Positions 10,470 through 23,800 of a stretch of DNA of 64,000 bases are shown in pieces. The DNA is taken from contig NC_044290.2 in the NCBI RefSeq assembly GCF_004027225.2, forward strand, positions 3,054,906 to 3,118,905, read 5' to 3'. A program made the position numbers and the translations under genes. The stretch comes from Strigops habroptila. Lineage: Eukaryota; Chordata; Aves; Psittaciformes; Psittacidae. The first letter of the stretch is position 1. The number at the start of each line of letters is the position of its first letter. Under the pieces are notes generated by a model, which saw nothing but the letters and a program-made list of their open reading frames with translations, ran no database searches and had not been told where the DNA came from.

Positions 10470-13400
10470 TCACCGCTGGTACAGGGTTATGATCCCTGCT
10501 CGGTGCAGGCTCCTCCACAGCGCTGCCTCCAGCATCATGTCATGGTTGGCATAAAACACCAGCGGTTTCTTCTCCACCTCGTAGTAGTGGTCTGAGAACT
10601 GCTCGTAGTTGGTGGTGATGAACCCATAGGCACTGACCTGTGGGGAGGGAGGTGGGACAGAAAGAGCAGGGTCAGGGCTCCACTTTGGGTGGTCCATAAG
10701 CCACCACCCTCTCCAGGGACATGGGGTGGACATGCTGATCCCCACCATGAGCTTACAGCAGCTCCTCAAAGCCCCCCACAGCCACAGGGGGGATCCCTGT
10801 GTCCCCAGGGGAAGGTGTCCCCGTGCCCCCATACCTGGTCGCAGGTGTGGAGTGCAGTGAGGAGCATGAGGGCACCAGTGCTGGGCATATAGAGCGATCC
10901 ATACCGCGTGTCCAGCAGCTCCGACCGCAGGAACCTGCCGGAGCACACGGCATGTCAGGGTGGCTGCTGAGGCCACCAGAGCCAGCAGCCCCCAGCCAGC
11001 CCCCACCACGTGCCCGGTAAGGCAGGAGCACTGACTGAAATGCAAGGGCTTGTGTGGATTCACTGATGACTGCTACTAAGGCTCAGCTCATCTGCTGCAG
11101 GCACCTCTCTGCTGTTTGACAACCGCCTCAACCCAGGTGCCTGCTTTCACCAAAGGTAGGAAAGGACAATCCCTGTGGGCCCCACCTCCGCTCTTGTTAG
11201 AGAAAGTCAAAATTTAATTCATTCTGGGAGCTGCTGCGAGGGCTGGAGCAGCTCTGCTCTGGAGCCAGGCTGAGAGAGCTGGGCTGGGGCAGCCTGGAGA
11301 AGAGAAGGCTCCTGAAGGGGAGACCTTAGAGCAGCTCCAGTGCCTAAAGGGGCTCCAGGAAACCTGGAGAGGGGCTTTGGACGAGGGCCTGGAGGGACAG
11401 GACAAGGGGAATGGCTTTAACCTGCCCGAGGGGAGATTGAGATGAGCTCTGAGGCAGAAGCTCTTCCCTGTGAGGGTGCTGAGGCGCTGGCACAGGGTGC
11501 CCAGAGAAGCTGTGGCTGCCCCATCCCTGGCAGTGTTAAAGGCCAGGTTGGACACAGGGGCTTGGAGCAACCTGCTCTAGCGGAAGGTGTCCCTGCCCAT
11601 GGCAGGGGTTGGTGCTGGATGAGCTTTAAGGTCCCTTCCAACCCACACCAGGCTGGGATTGTATGAAATGGGAGGCAAGGCACAGCGAGGTGTAGGAGGG
11701 GATGTGAGCTGTGCTGCAGTGGATTGGAATGGCAGGGGAGAGATGCCTCTGCCTTGTTTGCAGAGCACAGGGCAGAGGTGGTCCCAGTGCCTGGGGGGGG
11801 CTGGGATTGTGCTTTGATGCTGGGGACCACTGGTCTGCACTGGGGAGAGCAGTGGCAGGACACAGCCAGTCTGAGCCCAGCCCTGAGCAGAGCTGGGCAG
11901 CACCCACGGGCCCCATCACCCTCACCTGGTTGTCAGGTACTGCAAGAAATCTGGATGCAGCAGCTTGAACTTCTCAGCAGATGCCTCCGGTCCAAAATAC
12001 TTGTGTGGCCTGCAGCAGGGCAAGGAGAAGGGCAGAACTCGTGTCAGGGGAGCCCTGGGATTACTTGGGGTTTATCCCACCAGGGACAGATGTGCGGTAA
12101 GGACAGGCAAATCCTGCCCCCTCCAGTGCATCACTAAAGGTGCTGGGGGGAACTTGGGGGCTACTCACTCATCCCCTTTGTCCGAGCCCTCGGGGACTGG
12201 GCTGTCCTGGATGGCTGACTTCAGCATGATGTAGTCACGGGCATCCGAGGGGATGAAGATGTACCTCAGGTCCTGCGGCAGAGACACAGTCGTGGCACTT
12301 GGGGGGCCTTTGGGGCACTGCCCACACCAGCGGGACAAGGACTGAGAGCTCCAGAGATGGGACACAAGCGCAGCCCTAAGGGACAATTAGGGGTCACCTC
12401 CTCCCCAACAAGCCCTTGAGGTCTCACCTTGCCCTGGGGTATCTGGGTGAAGCCATACTCCTCATAGGCGATGAGGGAGTTCTTCATGGTGTTCACCGTG
12501 AAGCCGTAGAAGGAGATCTTGGTGCCAACATCCTCCTCGAAGCCTTTGATGATGGCACCGTTGAGCCTGTGGGAAGAGCACGGGATGCATGCCAAGGGCT
12601 GGCCCCTCCCCAGCACTACGGCCCCATCCTGCCCGGCCCCATCCTCACCTGAAGACCAGGTCGTGTGCGTCGATGGCCGTGCCCTGCCGTGAGCCATTGA
12701 GGATGCCGCCGTTGCCCACCACAGCACAGCGCACGCAGCCCCCGGGCACCCCGTCCCTGTCGAAGAGGCGCCTGTTGGCCGAGGTATTGAGGAGCTGGAG
12801 GGTGCTGCCCACCACTGGAACAGAGCAGGATGGGGCCCGTCAGTGGGAAAAGGTGTGGATCAGCCCCCATGAGCACCCGCGCGCTTCAGTGTGAGACACA
12901 TGCACAGATGAGCTGGTGCAAGGGCACATCCAGGGGCAGCACACAAGAAACCTCACGCTGTGGGTGAGGAGAGTGGTGTTTAGGTGGGATGGGGGGACAC
13001 CAGCCAGTCCCTCCTCTCCTAGGCTTTGTGCCACCTCCCCACAGCCCCACACTCAAAGGCTGCTCCAAACAGCGGCCATGCAAGGCACAGGGATGCATCC
13101 GGACATCTCCAGCCCCGCAGATGCTGCTGCCTCCACTGGCCACGTCCCTTCCTGACAATGTCTCCTTGCAACTGCCCCCGGTTCACTCCCCCCCATTGTC
13201 CCCAGCACTTCCCAGTGCAGGGATTGAAGCCAGCAGCTGCCGGGGAGAGCAGGGAGTGGGTTTGGGGTAGGAAGGGAAACAATCTCCCTCCACTACAATG
13301 GGGCGGGTTGTCCGAGCTCCTCCGGCCCCAGTTAATAATCGTGCACACACTGGAGCTTTTATTCAGGGAAATGTCACAAGATGCAGGCAGTGGCATTTGC

Positions 13401-16400
13401 AAAGCCATGTCCTGCGCCCCGGGAGGAGGAGTGGGAACAGATCAAGGCCCCTGGCTCCTCTGCAGGGCTCCTCTCCCTTCTGCTGGGCTCCCTGTGCCCC
13501 TTTAACCACCCTACAGCCTCCCATCACCCCCTAACCCCATCTGCTGCCACCCCATCCCAGCTGGGTCCGTACCTGTGTGGGACAAGCCCTGCCAGCCATA
13601 GGGGACGTGCCGTGTCTTCAGCCTGTCCCAGGTCTCCGGTGTGAAGTGCTGGTCCCACATCAGCACCGGGGTGTCGAAGCGGAAGATCTCCCCAAACTTG
13701 GGGTCTGCCTTTGCTCTGCTCATCACCGAGTGGAGGCACGTGCTCGGCTGGGAGGGAGCAGGACCCTGGGTCAGTCTCCAGCCTGGGTCTACCTTCCCTC
13801 GGACATCTCTGCCCCTCAGCAGACACAGAGGGGAGGACAAACCCAGGGGCAGAAATGATCCTTGTCCATCAGATGTTCTGGCTCACCCAGGCAGGGCACT
13901 GCCTCGTGCCTTGGTTTCCTGCTGCAAAACACCGCTTGGTACCCAGCTCACTGGGGCTGGGAGGACCAGGGCTTGCAGAGCCACCCAAAAGCAGGAGCCT
14001 CATGACAGACTAGCGTGGACACCCTGCTAAAGGCCTTTGCTGTGTAAGAACAGCCCCCGAGCCCAGGACCAGTCTCTCCCAGAGCCTAGGTCCATTCTCA
14101 TGACTGTCCAGCCCGGGTTGGTGGCCCAGGTTGACAGGGTTGGAGGCAGCGGGTGCTGCTGGCTCCAACCTCCACCCTGGGGAATTGCTCAGGGAAATGC
14201 TGCAACTGCGGCAGGGAAGCCTGGGGAGACCCATGTGCATGGATGGAGGACACCACTTCCCTGCACACACACACAAAACCCCTTCCGGACAACACTGCTC
14301 ATCCTCTGCTTCCCCACATGGACCTTCAACCCATAGAATCCCGCAAGGAGGGGCACTGGGGACACTGTACCCATGGCAGGGGGTTGGAACTGGATGATCT
14401 TATGGTCCTTTCCAACCCGAATCATTCTGACTCCATGGTTACCTGCTTCCTGCTGGGCTTGGGCTCCTTCAGCTCGGCAGTGGAAAGCTTGAAGGGCTTC
14501 GAGCTGCCTCCAAGGGCCCATCTGCGGCTGCTGGCCTGGTGTGACGGCTCCGGTGGAGCCAGGACCAGCGGCTCCGGCTGCAGCAGGCTGCGGGAAGGAG
14601 CCGGGGGGGGATCAGCCGGGAACACCCCGAGACCCCCCCAAGTGTGAGAGCCATGGGGCAGGACATCACCTCCCTCCACCCCAACCCGTCTGCGTGTCCT
14701 TCTGCAGAGGACTGGCAAAGCACAGGCTCTGTGCAGGCAGCAGCTGCCTTCTCCTGGTGGGTCCCACCGCCAGGACCCCCATGTACCAAAACCTGCAGCC
14801 TTGGGGGGACCCTGCTGAGACCACCACAGCTCTTCCCACGCCCAAAGGCAATAGGGCTGGGACAAGCTGGGCAGGCCAGTGGGACTGGAGAAGTAATGGA
14901 TAACTGGAATCTGGAGGCGCTTGGGGTGTATGGGACCCTCTCTGCCATGGGGCCAGCTGAGGAATGCTGAGAGACAGAGGCAGAGGGTTCCCTCCCGAGA
15001 ATTTGGGGCGCCCTGAGCCCCGGGGGGCCAGGCAGAGCAGACCCAGCCCCGGGGGGGTTGTGGGGCTGGGGCCAGGCAGGGTCAGAGCCTGGCGGGCAGG
15101 AGGTGGGAGCGCACTGGAGGGGAACAGGCTCCCATTCATCCTGGCACGCAAGAGCCCTTCAGAGCCCCCCGGCGCGGCCGCCAGCCCGGCCGGCAGGTGC
15201 CCAGGCTAGAACAGGGGCATTGTGGTGGAGACAAGGGCCCCTTGTTCTGGGAGCTCTGCCTGGAGCACAGGGAACAGGTAGAGGCAGGTGGGGAGCGGAG
15301 CTCGGCCCCCCCGGCATGGCAGTGTTGGGTTTCCATCCCCAGCACAGCCCCTGTCAGCACCAGCGGCACCCACAGCCCTGCCTGGGAGCGGATCCAGGCT
15401 CATTTGCCACCCAAACCCTGCTCCGTGCCACCGGCAGTGTGGCAGGACGCAGGGGACAGCCCAGAACCTCGCCTGGGGCTGGAGCATCTCCCCAGGCGTG
15501 GACCGGGTGAACCCCCCTGCGGTCCTGATCCAGCTCTGGGGAACGACACAAGAGGGACGTGGAGCGCTGGGGTGAGGCCAGAGGACGCCCTGGAGCTGCT
15601 GCGAGGGCTGGAGCAGCTCTGCTCTGGAGCCAGGCTGAGAGAGCTGGGCTGGGGCAGCCTGGAGAAGAGAAGGCTCCTGAAGGGGAGACCTTAGAGCAGC
15701 TCCAGTGCCTAAAGGGGCTCCAGGAAACCTGGAGAGGGGCTTTGGGCAAGGGCCTGTAGGGACAGGCCAAGGGGGAATGGCTTTAACCTGCCAGAGGGGA
15801 GACTGAGATGAGCTCTTAGGCAGAAGCTCTTCCCTGTGAGGGTGCTGAGGCGCTGGCACAGGGTGCCCAGAGAAGCTGTGGCTGCCCCATCCCTGGCAGT
15901 GTTCAAGGCCAGGTTGGACACAGGGGCTTGGAACAACCTGCTCTAGTGGAAGGTGTCCCTGCCCGTGGCAGGGGGTTGGAGCTGGATGAGCTTTAAGGTC
16001 CCTTCCCACCCAAACCAGCCTGGGATTGACTCTATGATTTAGTCCCAGCACCCTCTTTGCACCATCCCAGAACGTCCAGCTCTGGACAGGGGATGCAGAG
16101 GGTGAAGGTGTCGTTGCACAGACGCTGAGCACGGCCAGCGCAGCTCTTTCAATCAAACCATCTTGCCATGAAAAGGCATCTCCCCAGCAGGAACCGCTGC
16201 CCTGCAGAGCCCCCACTATCCAACACACACACACACCAGCCCAGGGGCAAGGTCCCCAGCTTAGCCCTGCCCCATGGCCACATCCTGCCCTCCAAGCACA
16301 TGCAAAGAGCCATCCTGCTGTGCACAGTATAGAGGTGCTGACACCGGGGCTGGCCCCAGCACAGGGAGAGCCCCCAGTTCATCCCTGAGGCTCATCCCAG

Positions 16401-19400
16401 GAGCACTGGAGCTGGCGCAGAGGAGGGAGGACAAATCCCTGGGGAGGATCCACCAAGGTGGGGCTGAACCATCCAGGTTCATGCTGGAACCGCTGCTTTC
16501 TGGTGTTATCACTGCGAGCATCTCAAGCTCAGCCTGAGCAAACCTGCCCGTTCCTGGCTGCGGATGGGAGCGGAGCTGCCCTGGCAGGATGGTGCTCAGC
16601 AAGGCTGGGCAAGGCCATCCAAAGGCTGCAGAAGCCCTCGTGGTAACACTGGAGGCTGCTCCTTCAGCCCGTGTCTGCCAGCTACAGCAGCACAGCCCAG
16701 TCAAGCAAAGCTCCCCCATGCACGTGTCCTGCAGCAGCTACGGGGACATGGAGCTGCATCTCTCCACATGCTGAGTCAGCTCTGCTGCAGCTTGGTGCCA
16801 CGGGGCCCAGCCCTGCTGCCCTCCTCCACCACACACAGTCGGGATCATTAGGGGTTGGAAGGGAGCTCTGGAGATCCCAATGACACAGGAGCTCCCCAGC
16901 TCATGTGCCTCACCAGCAGGAACCTGTTGATGTACCAGCACCTAAAAAACAGGCCAGGGACCGAAGAAACCTCCTTGCTCCAAACCCAGCCAGCGCCTGC
17001 ACAGCACCAAACCCTGCAGCACCAAACCCTGCTTTGCCCACTCACCTTTTGTCTGGCCATGAAGACACAACCCACACAAGCTGCTCCTCTCACACACCAT
17101 GCCCAGGAGCTGCCACAAACAGCCTCTCCCACCCCATCACCTCCCCAGCCCGTCCCCATCAGGCTCATGAGCCCCAGCTGCGCATCTCTGCCCATCCCTG
17201 TTTCTTGGCACATACCATTCCCTTCTCCTTCCCGGGCTCATCCCAGCACCTACAGGATAATGCAAGACCCTGGCACTGCCAGTGGAGGGTCCTGTGCTGC
17301 TGCCTGGGATGCTGGGGGCTCCAATCCACTGGGATCGGGCAGGCTGGAGGGAGGTGTCAGCCTGGCAGGTTGGCTCCTGCTGATGTTTGATGGGAGCTGG
17401 GAGCCACATCCACCCATGCCAGACACCGCATGGCTCTGCCTCATTGCTCCTTCAGGACTTGTGTTGACCTGCGAAACCCAACCCTGAGTCAGCACCTCCC
17501 TGCGCCCGCATCCCAGCTGTGGATGCTGGAGCCAGCTCCCATCCTGGCTGTGCCCAAGCCCTGCCAGGGCCCCCCTGGGCAGACACAGCAGGTCAGCGGC
17601 TGCGGGCAGCCAAAGGCTTTGACGTCACCCGCCAGGATGTGGCGGAGCACCTCGTGATGCTGGGTTGACTCAGAAAATGACAACGCTCCTGATGTGCCGA
17701 TGCACAATGGGGCTCCAGGGCAGGAGTGGCTGCGGCTGCCCGGGCACCGGGGCCAGCCAAGCCTGGGTGTGCTCTCACCACTGTGGCTTTCACAAATATG
17801 ACGTTTCTGGTCCTTGGCCACCCCGCAGCTCTGGGAGATAACACCGTGTGTGAGCACACACTCCGGCCTTATCTTCGGCAAAGAGGCCCAGGACCGCACA
17901 GAGCCGTTTGAAGGTGCAGAAGCAGCAACATTGAACTGGCTCTCAGAAGGTGTTTGCTCCATCCCACCACAAAGGGCTGAGCTCCAGAAAGCGTCTTTCA
18001 GCAGCACAGAGCCAGAGCGGCACAGGAGGCTGGGCAGAGCCTCACAATCATCATGGCTGTCCTGATAACAAAGCCACAAGCGATGCCAGCAGCTCGCTGG
18101 TGGTGTTTCAGAGATGGTTGGGGATGGAGGGGACAGGGCTGCACCCAGCCGCAACCTGGAGCTCCAGGGATTTGGCTCTGCAGGGACAGGGGCACTTCAC
18201 CCATCTCCATAGGGCGTCTCCGCTGCCACCAGCTTTGTGCTGAACCAGAGCTGGACTCAGCGCTGCCGTGGGTGTCTGGCCAATGAGTGATTTGGTGCTG
18301 CAGCACCCAGCATCAATGAGGGGTTCACTTCCTCCTGACCCCCTTCATCTCTCTGTAAGCCTGCATGGAGACATGGCTCACAAACCTCCTGGCCAAAACC
18401 TGACCACCCCTGATGGTGTGAGAGTGGGAAGCATGTGCTCCGTGATGGCACATCAGTGTGTGATACGGCGGCTGTCCCAGTGCCACCTCCGGGTTCAGCC
18501 CCACATCCCTCGGCCGGGCAGCGCTGAGTCCTCTGGTGCATGGTCCAGGCTGGACAAGCAGTGATCACTGGCAGCATGTTTGTAACCACGAACAGGATTC
18601 GCTCGGGTTTGGGTCTTGCTTTAGCAGCTGAATTAAAGCCAAGAGGGAAAGACCAGGAGAGCTTTGGAGCACAGGTCAGCTCCCCGTTACCTCACCCTGG
18701 CTCCTCTCCAGGGCTGGAGGAGCTGACCCCCAAATCCCATCAGCTATGGGGCAGGAGCTGGGCTGGCTCTGCAGTGGGGGGCCCAGGGCTGGGGCAGGAT
18801 CAGGCAGTGATGAGAACCTGCTCCCAGCACCCACCCCATGGGTCTCCTCCACACCCTGCTCCTGGGATGGGCCACAGACCCTATGCCAGGGCATGGCTGG
18901 TTCCCATTCCCAGCTCCAGCATGGTCCTTGTGCACATCCTGCTGCCCTCATGGGCCTCAGTTTCCCCTCTCATGGACATCAAGCTCTGCAGGGAGCTGCT
19001 CACACCCCAGCCCCAAGCACTGTACAATGCTGCTGCCACTGGCACCGCTGCTCACCCAGCACAGCAAGAGAGGAAACACCAGCCTCTGCCAGGGCTGCTG
19101 CGGTCCTGCTGCTGTGCAAGCCTGGTGGAGAGGGAATCTCTGCCCTGGGATGAGAGGAGGGGGCAAGGAGAGCCCCCAGCTCCCAGATAGAGAAAAGAGA
19201 GCCTCTGGACCCTGCACAGGGCTGGCTCCGGTCCCCACAGCATCCTCAGTTCCCGGGGAACACCCAGGCAGCTGCACTCTGTTGCACCCACAGCACGCAG
19301 TGTGGAGGCAAGGGACACCCATAGCACTCTCCTGGCACATCACCTGATGCTCACAGGAGAGGAGGGCGGCCAGTGCTGCAGGGCAAGCGCTGTGCATGCT

Positions 19401-20189
19401 CCTCACCCCTGCTCAGCCATGCTCCCCAGGGCTCCCTGTGGGACCCTGGCACCGGGGAGACCCAAAAGGGCTTGGGGGAAGCGGGGGGATGCAGGGGAGG
19501 CAGACAGAGCACAAAGGGGAGGACGCACATCGCTGGAGTCTGGGACATGCTGCAGCCCCTGGGAGTTTGCAAGAGGTTGGGGACAGCCCCGGGGACCCGG
19601 GCGGGCTGCGGGGTTTGGTGCAGCTCCATGGGGACCAGACCTGCCCCCGGACAACTGGCTCCGATCCTCATTCAGCCCAGCGGGGGTGCAAAGGGTCTGG
19701 CCGGCTGCTGAAGGGGGTTCGATCCTGCTGCGGACTGAGCACCCGCAGCCACCCCTGGACCCAGCAGCGGTTCCTTTGCACTGCGATGGGCTGAGCCCAC
19801 ACGGGGACCCCTGCAGCCCCCCACGGCCCCGGAGTCCCGCTCTGCACACCCCTGGGCTCGGAGATGCCCAGGACACCTCGGGGGGAGCAGAACCTGCTGC
19901 GAGCGCATTTCCCAAAGCAGCCAACAACAAGGAGCACAGCGGGATAACCTGCACTAAAGGACCCACACCAGCACCCCAACAGCACCCCAATTCCCCCTCG
20001 CCATCCCAGTGCACGACTCCTCATGCTGGATTTACACATCCCGCCTCCCCGTCCCCCCCCTTACCTGGCCAGGATCTTCTGGCTGGTGGGTGACTCCACC
20101 GTAGCGTAGTAGTGACCGTAGAGGAGCAGGGAGGATGTTAAACCCGCCAGGAGCAAGAGGCAGAGCCGCTTCCAGTGCGGAGACCCCAT
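10470..20189 (-). CDS. ST6GALNAC2: alpha-2,6-sialyltransferase ST6GALNAC2, complete
   Basis: Golgi type II membrane enzyme that transfers sialic acid from CMP-Neu5Ac in alpha-2,6 linkage to GalNAc of O-glycans. Nine exons in transcript order: 20065-20189, 14443-14587, 13573-13747, 12649-12814, 12428-12566, 12169-12272, 11926-12009, 10835-10934, 10470-10637. All have AG/GT borders and the phases join to 401 codons. A short cytosolic tail precedes a leucine-rich membrane anchor (about residues 8-25), then a variable stem (about 42-95) and the catalytic domain. Sialylmotif L begins at C175 ([16 protein letters not shown]). Sialylmotif S is about 330-352 ([17 protein letters not shown]). Motif III is SDHYY at 361-365. 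Motif VS is H378 and E383 in HDMMLE. The stem is longer than in the human enzyme (374 residues). The start fits the anchor and the GC-rich first exon. A CR1 copy in intron 1 and another between exons 7 and 8 are antisense to the gene. Confidence 0.96.
11228..11668 (+). repeat. CR1 LINE 3' fragment in ST6GALNAC2 intron
   Basis: Sense CR1 3' end of about 440 bp, lying between exons at 10835-10934 and 11926-12009, antisense to the host gene. Its first 150 bases are almost identical to the copy at 15590-16040, and both start at the same CR1 point (gagctgctgcgagggctgg). Confidence 0.9.
14370..14431 (+). repeat. short CR1 3' tail
   Basis: Only the last 60 or so bases of a CR1 end are present: the block 'ggcagggggttggaactgg' followed by 'gtcctttccaaccc'. 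It lies directly beside the donor of ST6GALNAC2 exon 2 (14443), about 10 bp into the intron. Confidence 0.8.
15590..16040 (+). repeat. CR1 LINE 3' fragment in ST6GALNAC2 intron 1
   Basis: Sense CR1 piece of about 450 bp ending in 'ggattgactctatgattta'. Near-twin of the copy at 11228-11668. The long minus-strand frame that crosses it is a chance product of CR1 sequence. Confidence 0.9.
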
Positions 20190-22200
20190 CCCAGGCACCT
20201 CAACCGCGGGAGCAGCGCAGGAGCTCAGGATCCCTGCAAACTTCCCGACCCTCCTCCTCTCCCAGCCCGGCTCCGTCCCGCACCTTGGAGCAGGCTGGGA
20301 TACTCCTGCGGAGCGGCGGGAGGGAGGGTGTGAGCCGGAGGGAGGAGGCACTGGGCTGACTGGTTCAGACTTGCTGAGAGAAAAAGCACTTTTTGAGACG
20401 CTTTTTCTCCGAGCTGGGATTGAACATTTACTCACCCGGCAGGGAAAGGGGCCGCTTTGTTTGCACCTCCTCACGCCACCCACCTCCCGCTCCCCCAGCG
20501 CACAGGGTTCCCCTCTCCATAACTTATTGTTGGGCTCCAACGTGGGCTTTCACCATGTGCAGCCCACGGGCACCCCCCGGCGCAGCCACCGCCGGCTCCG
20601 GCTGGAGGCATCTGCTGGGGGTTAGACCTTGGTGGAGAAACCCCCAAGTGAAGCCGGGCTCCGGGGTGCAGGCGAAGGGGAGGAAAGAGGCGGGGGGGAA
20701 CTGTTGTGGTGCTGCCAGATTGTTCCCTCCCAACGCGGTTTTGCAGCAAACAAAACAGTGCGGGGCTTTTAGTTCGGGCTGGGGAATGGGAAAACGGGTT
20801 TGGGGTATTTGGGGGAAATCCAAATGAAGCATTTTGGTGTTTTGGGGAAGGAAATGCTTCAGTTCCCTTTTGTTGAAAGAGTATTTCGACATGACTTTAC
20901 TTCAACTCATCTAAACAAAGAGAACAGCGCCGGGAACTAAAGGAGATGCATACCAGAACGCTGTTCCAGCGGGGGAAGGGGCTCAGCAAGGAAAACAGGC
21001 GTTTGCACAGGATCTGCAGCGATTTCAGGGGAATGTTGGCTGTTCAGGAAGGCACCAGCCTGGGGGAGCAGCAGTATGGTGAGCCCTGCTCCATCCAAAC
21101 CCTCTGACCTGCACCCGCGGCTCCCTGAGCACCCACAGCACATCACCCCGGGGTGTCCCCCACCTCCAGCCCCATCCCACATACCCACTGTTGTTATCCG
21201 GACGCAGGAACCCTTGGCCAGATCCCATTCCTGCTCCCCCTGTGCACCCCCAGGCCAGCAGCATTTTCCCAGCCCTTATCCCCCTGGATCCAGCAACCCC
21301 CTGCTCCCATTCCTGCCTGCCCAGGCACATTCCCAATGGTGCTGCTCCTTCAAAGCAAGGTAAAAGCAAACACCATTCCACTCTGTGTGTGTGTGCTACT
21401 GCAGCTCCCACAGTTGCCAGCCCTGCTCCTCTAGGAATTTTGACTGTGTGCGGATGGCACCGTGCTGGCACCCACCGAGTGCCCCGGTTCCATTGATGGC
21501 CATGCTGTGATGTGACCACAGGGGCAGGTCTGCACCCCAAGGCTGGCAGTGCTGGCCTTGTCCCACCAGGAGAGCAGACATGGGACCCGGGTCACTATGT
21601 GGGGATGGTGGCCGGGCTGGTTTTAGAGCGATGAGCAGGGATGAAGCTCTGCTGCTGCACAGGGAGCTGCGGCGAGCGGACTTGGCTGGGGAAGCAGGGA
21701 GCAGGCAAGGAGCAGGAGGGACAGGACAGACCATCACCACTTGGACACGCAGGGGTGAAATCAGGTCTAAAGCTCAGCTGGAGCTACAGCTACAGAAGGT
21801 CGGGCGGGAGATGGAGTTAATGTGTAACCCAGAAGCAAAGGGCAACTCTGGTGGGAGAGTTGGGTGGGTTTTGCCTCCACCAGTCAAGCCTGATCCCGGG
21901 CCATGGGGGCACCACAAGGCTCAGGGCCAGCAGAGCAGGGACAAGAGCCTGGCGTTGGGCTCAAAGGTCCCCCAGCCTGGAGCCTGTCCCCACCAGTGTG
22001 ACTTGGGGGTTGCCCTTGTTTGCTCTGAGCTGATGGATTCGCTCCTCATGTGCAATTGATTCTGGCCCTTTGTTAATCACAGCTAATTATTACCAACTGC
22101 TCTAGCAAGTCACAGGGGACCCTGCAAGGGTTGGCCCTGGAGGTGGTGGATGGCCAGTGGTCCAGAGCAAGCCGGGGGAAAGTCAGGAATTTGACTTTTG
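20190..22200. other. 5' flank of ST6GALNAC2
   Basis: GC-rich around 20.1-20.7 kb, consistent with the promoter and 5' UTR of the minus-strand ST6GALNAC2. I cannot place a transcription start. The rest shows no gene. Confidence 0.45.
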
Positions 22201-22210
22201 GAGACATATG

Positions 22211-22490
22211 ACAAGGGGAATGGCTTTAACCTGCCAGAGGGGAGATTGAGATGAGCTCTTAGGCAGAAGCTCTTCCCTGTGAGGGTGCTGAGGCGCTGGC
22301 ACAGGGTGCCCAGAGAAGCTGTGGCTGCCCCATCCCTGGCAGTGTTCAAGGCCAGGTTGGACACAGGGGCTTGGAGCACCCTGCTCTAGTGGAAGGTGTC
22401 CCTGCCCGTGGCAGGGGGTTGGGACTGGATGAGCTTTAAGGTCCTTTCCACACAAACTAGGCTGGGATTCTGTGATGATTCTATGATTTA
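22211..22490 (+). repeat. CR1 LINE 3' fragment
   Basis: Sense CR1 end starting at 'acaaggggaatggctttaac' and ending at 'gatgattctatgattta', 5'-truncated to about 280 bp. It is in the intergenic space between the two sialyltransferase genes. Confidence 0.9.
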
Positions 22491-23596
22491 TGGTGGGGCA
22501 GCAGCTCAGTGCGTTTGCCCAGAGGGCTGGAGGAGCTGGTTTCTTCACATCACTCTCATCTCAGTTTCCATGAAAGATGATTTTCTATTGTTGAGGCTTT
22601 TTTTCAAAGAGGTGAAAATGAGATGCACAGTTCCTCATCTGCTCTGCTTGTTCTGTGCTACACAGAGCACAAATGCACACAATGCAGCTTGGTCCATGCC
22701 CCAAAATTAAGTGGTGCTTAATTTAGAAGTTAAGTGTGAAAACCCCTTTAGGATGAGAGTTGCCAAATAAAGATGAGGAAAAGAACACAAAAGAAATTAC
22801 AATGAAAACCAGCAAGTATCATTTTTAGCCTGGGCTTTGTGTTCCAGTGATTACTTCTTGGAAACAAACCCCAAGCCCTCCACATGGCTAGCGAGAGCGA
22901 GAGGAAAATAAGCACATTTCACACCAGCTGGTGGTGGAGGGAACTCGTGTGGTCTTTGCCATATGAACCGTCCAGCTGGGAGAAAGAGATCTCCCCGAGG
23001 ATTTATATATCCCAGTTTGCTCAGCACAGGGCAGAGGGGCATTAAGAATGTGCCGGAACGTGCTGCTTGTAGAGAATAGCCCTGAAATTCCAAGTCTGGA
23101 CGTAGGAACGTGTTGCTGCGTCAGCCCCTCTGGAGAACACAGGGCCATATGGCTGCCTTAAGGAAATCACTTAAGGAGAAACTGGGCAGCAGATGCCTCG
23201 GGAGGGTGATGCACAGCCCCTTCCTGATGGAGCACATAGAGCAGAGGCCAAACCTCATCTCACCAGGTTACACGCAGAGTAAAGCGACAGGTAAAGCGCC
23301 TGCAGCACCGATGCTGTCTGTGGATGCACCCCAATGGTCGATGCTTGGAGTTTTAGGTGTTACTGCAGCCAGAGGCAGGAGGTGAAGTGGGGAAGTGACC
23401 ATATGGAGGATTGGGGACCCCAGTGTGATGGCAGCACCCAGCTGCAGGACCAGAGATACCCAGGGCTGTGCTCAGCATCACCCCACAGCAACGGCAGCAC
23501 TGAGCACCGGGCTCTGCCTTTGCACCCCACACTTTGGGCAGGGAAAGGGGCTCAGGGATGCAGCTGTGCAGGGAAATGGAGCTGATGTGCCCCAAC

Positions 23597-23800
23597 TTCT
23601 TCCCTGTGAGGGTGCTGAGGCGCTGGCACAGGGTGCCCAGAGAAGCTGTGGCTGCCCCATCCCTGGCAGTGTCCAAGGCCAGGTTGGACACAGGGGCTTG
23701 GAGCAACCTGCTCTAGTGGAAGGTGTCCCTGCCCGTGGCAGGGGTTGGAACTGGATGAGCTTTAACGTCCCTTCCAACCTAAACCCCTCCATGATTCTTT
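23597..23800 (+). repeat. CR1 LINE 3' fragment
   Basis: Sense CR1 end of about 200 bp starting at 'cttccctgtgagggtgctga' and ending in 'cctccatgattctt'. 5'-truncated and non-coding. Confidence 0.88.

Noticed and set aside
15206-16234. Long 342-codon minus-strand open frame
   Set aside because: It lies across an intronic CR1 copy and GC-rich intron of ST6GALNAC2 with no conserved protein. Chance frame.
19302-20093. 263-codon plus-strand open frame
   Set aside because: It is antisense to ST6GALNAC2 intron 1 and exon 1, is low complexity, and has no family resemblance.
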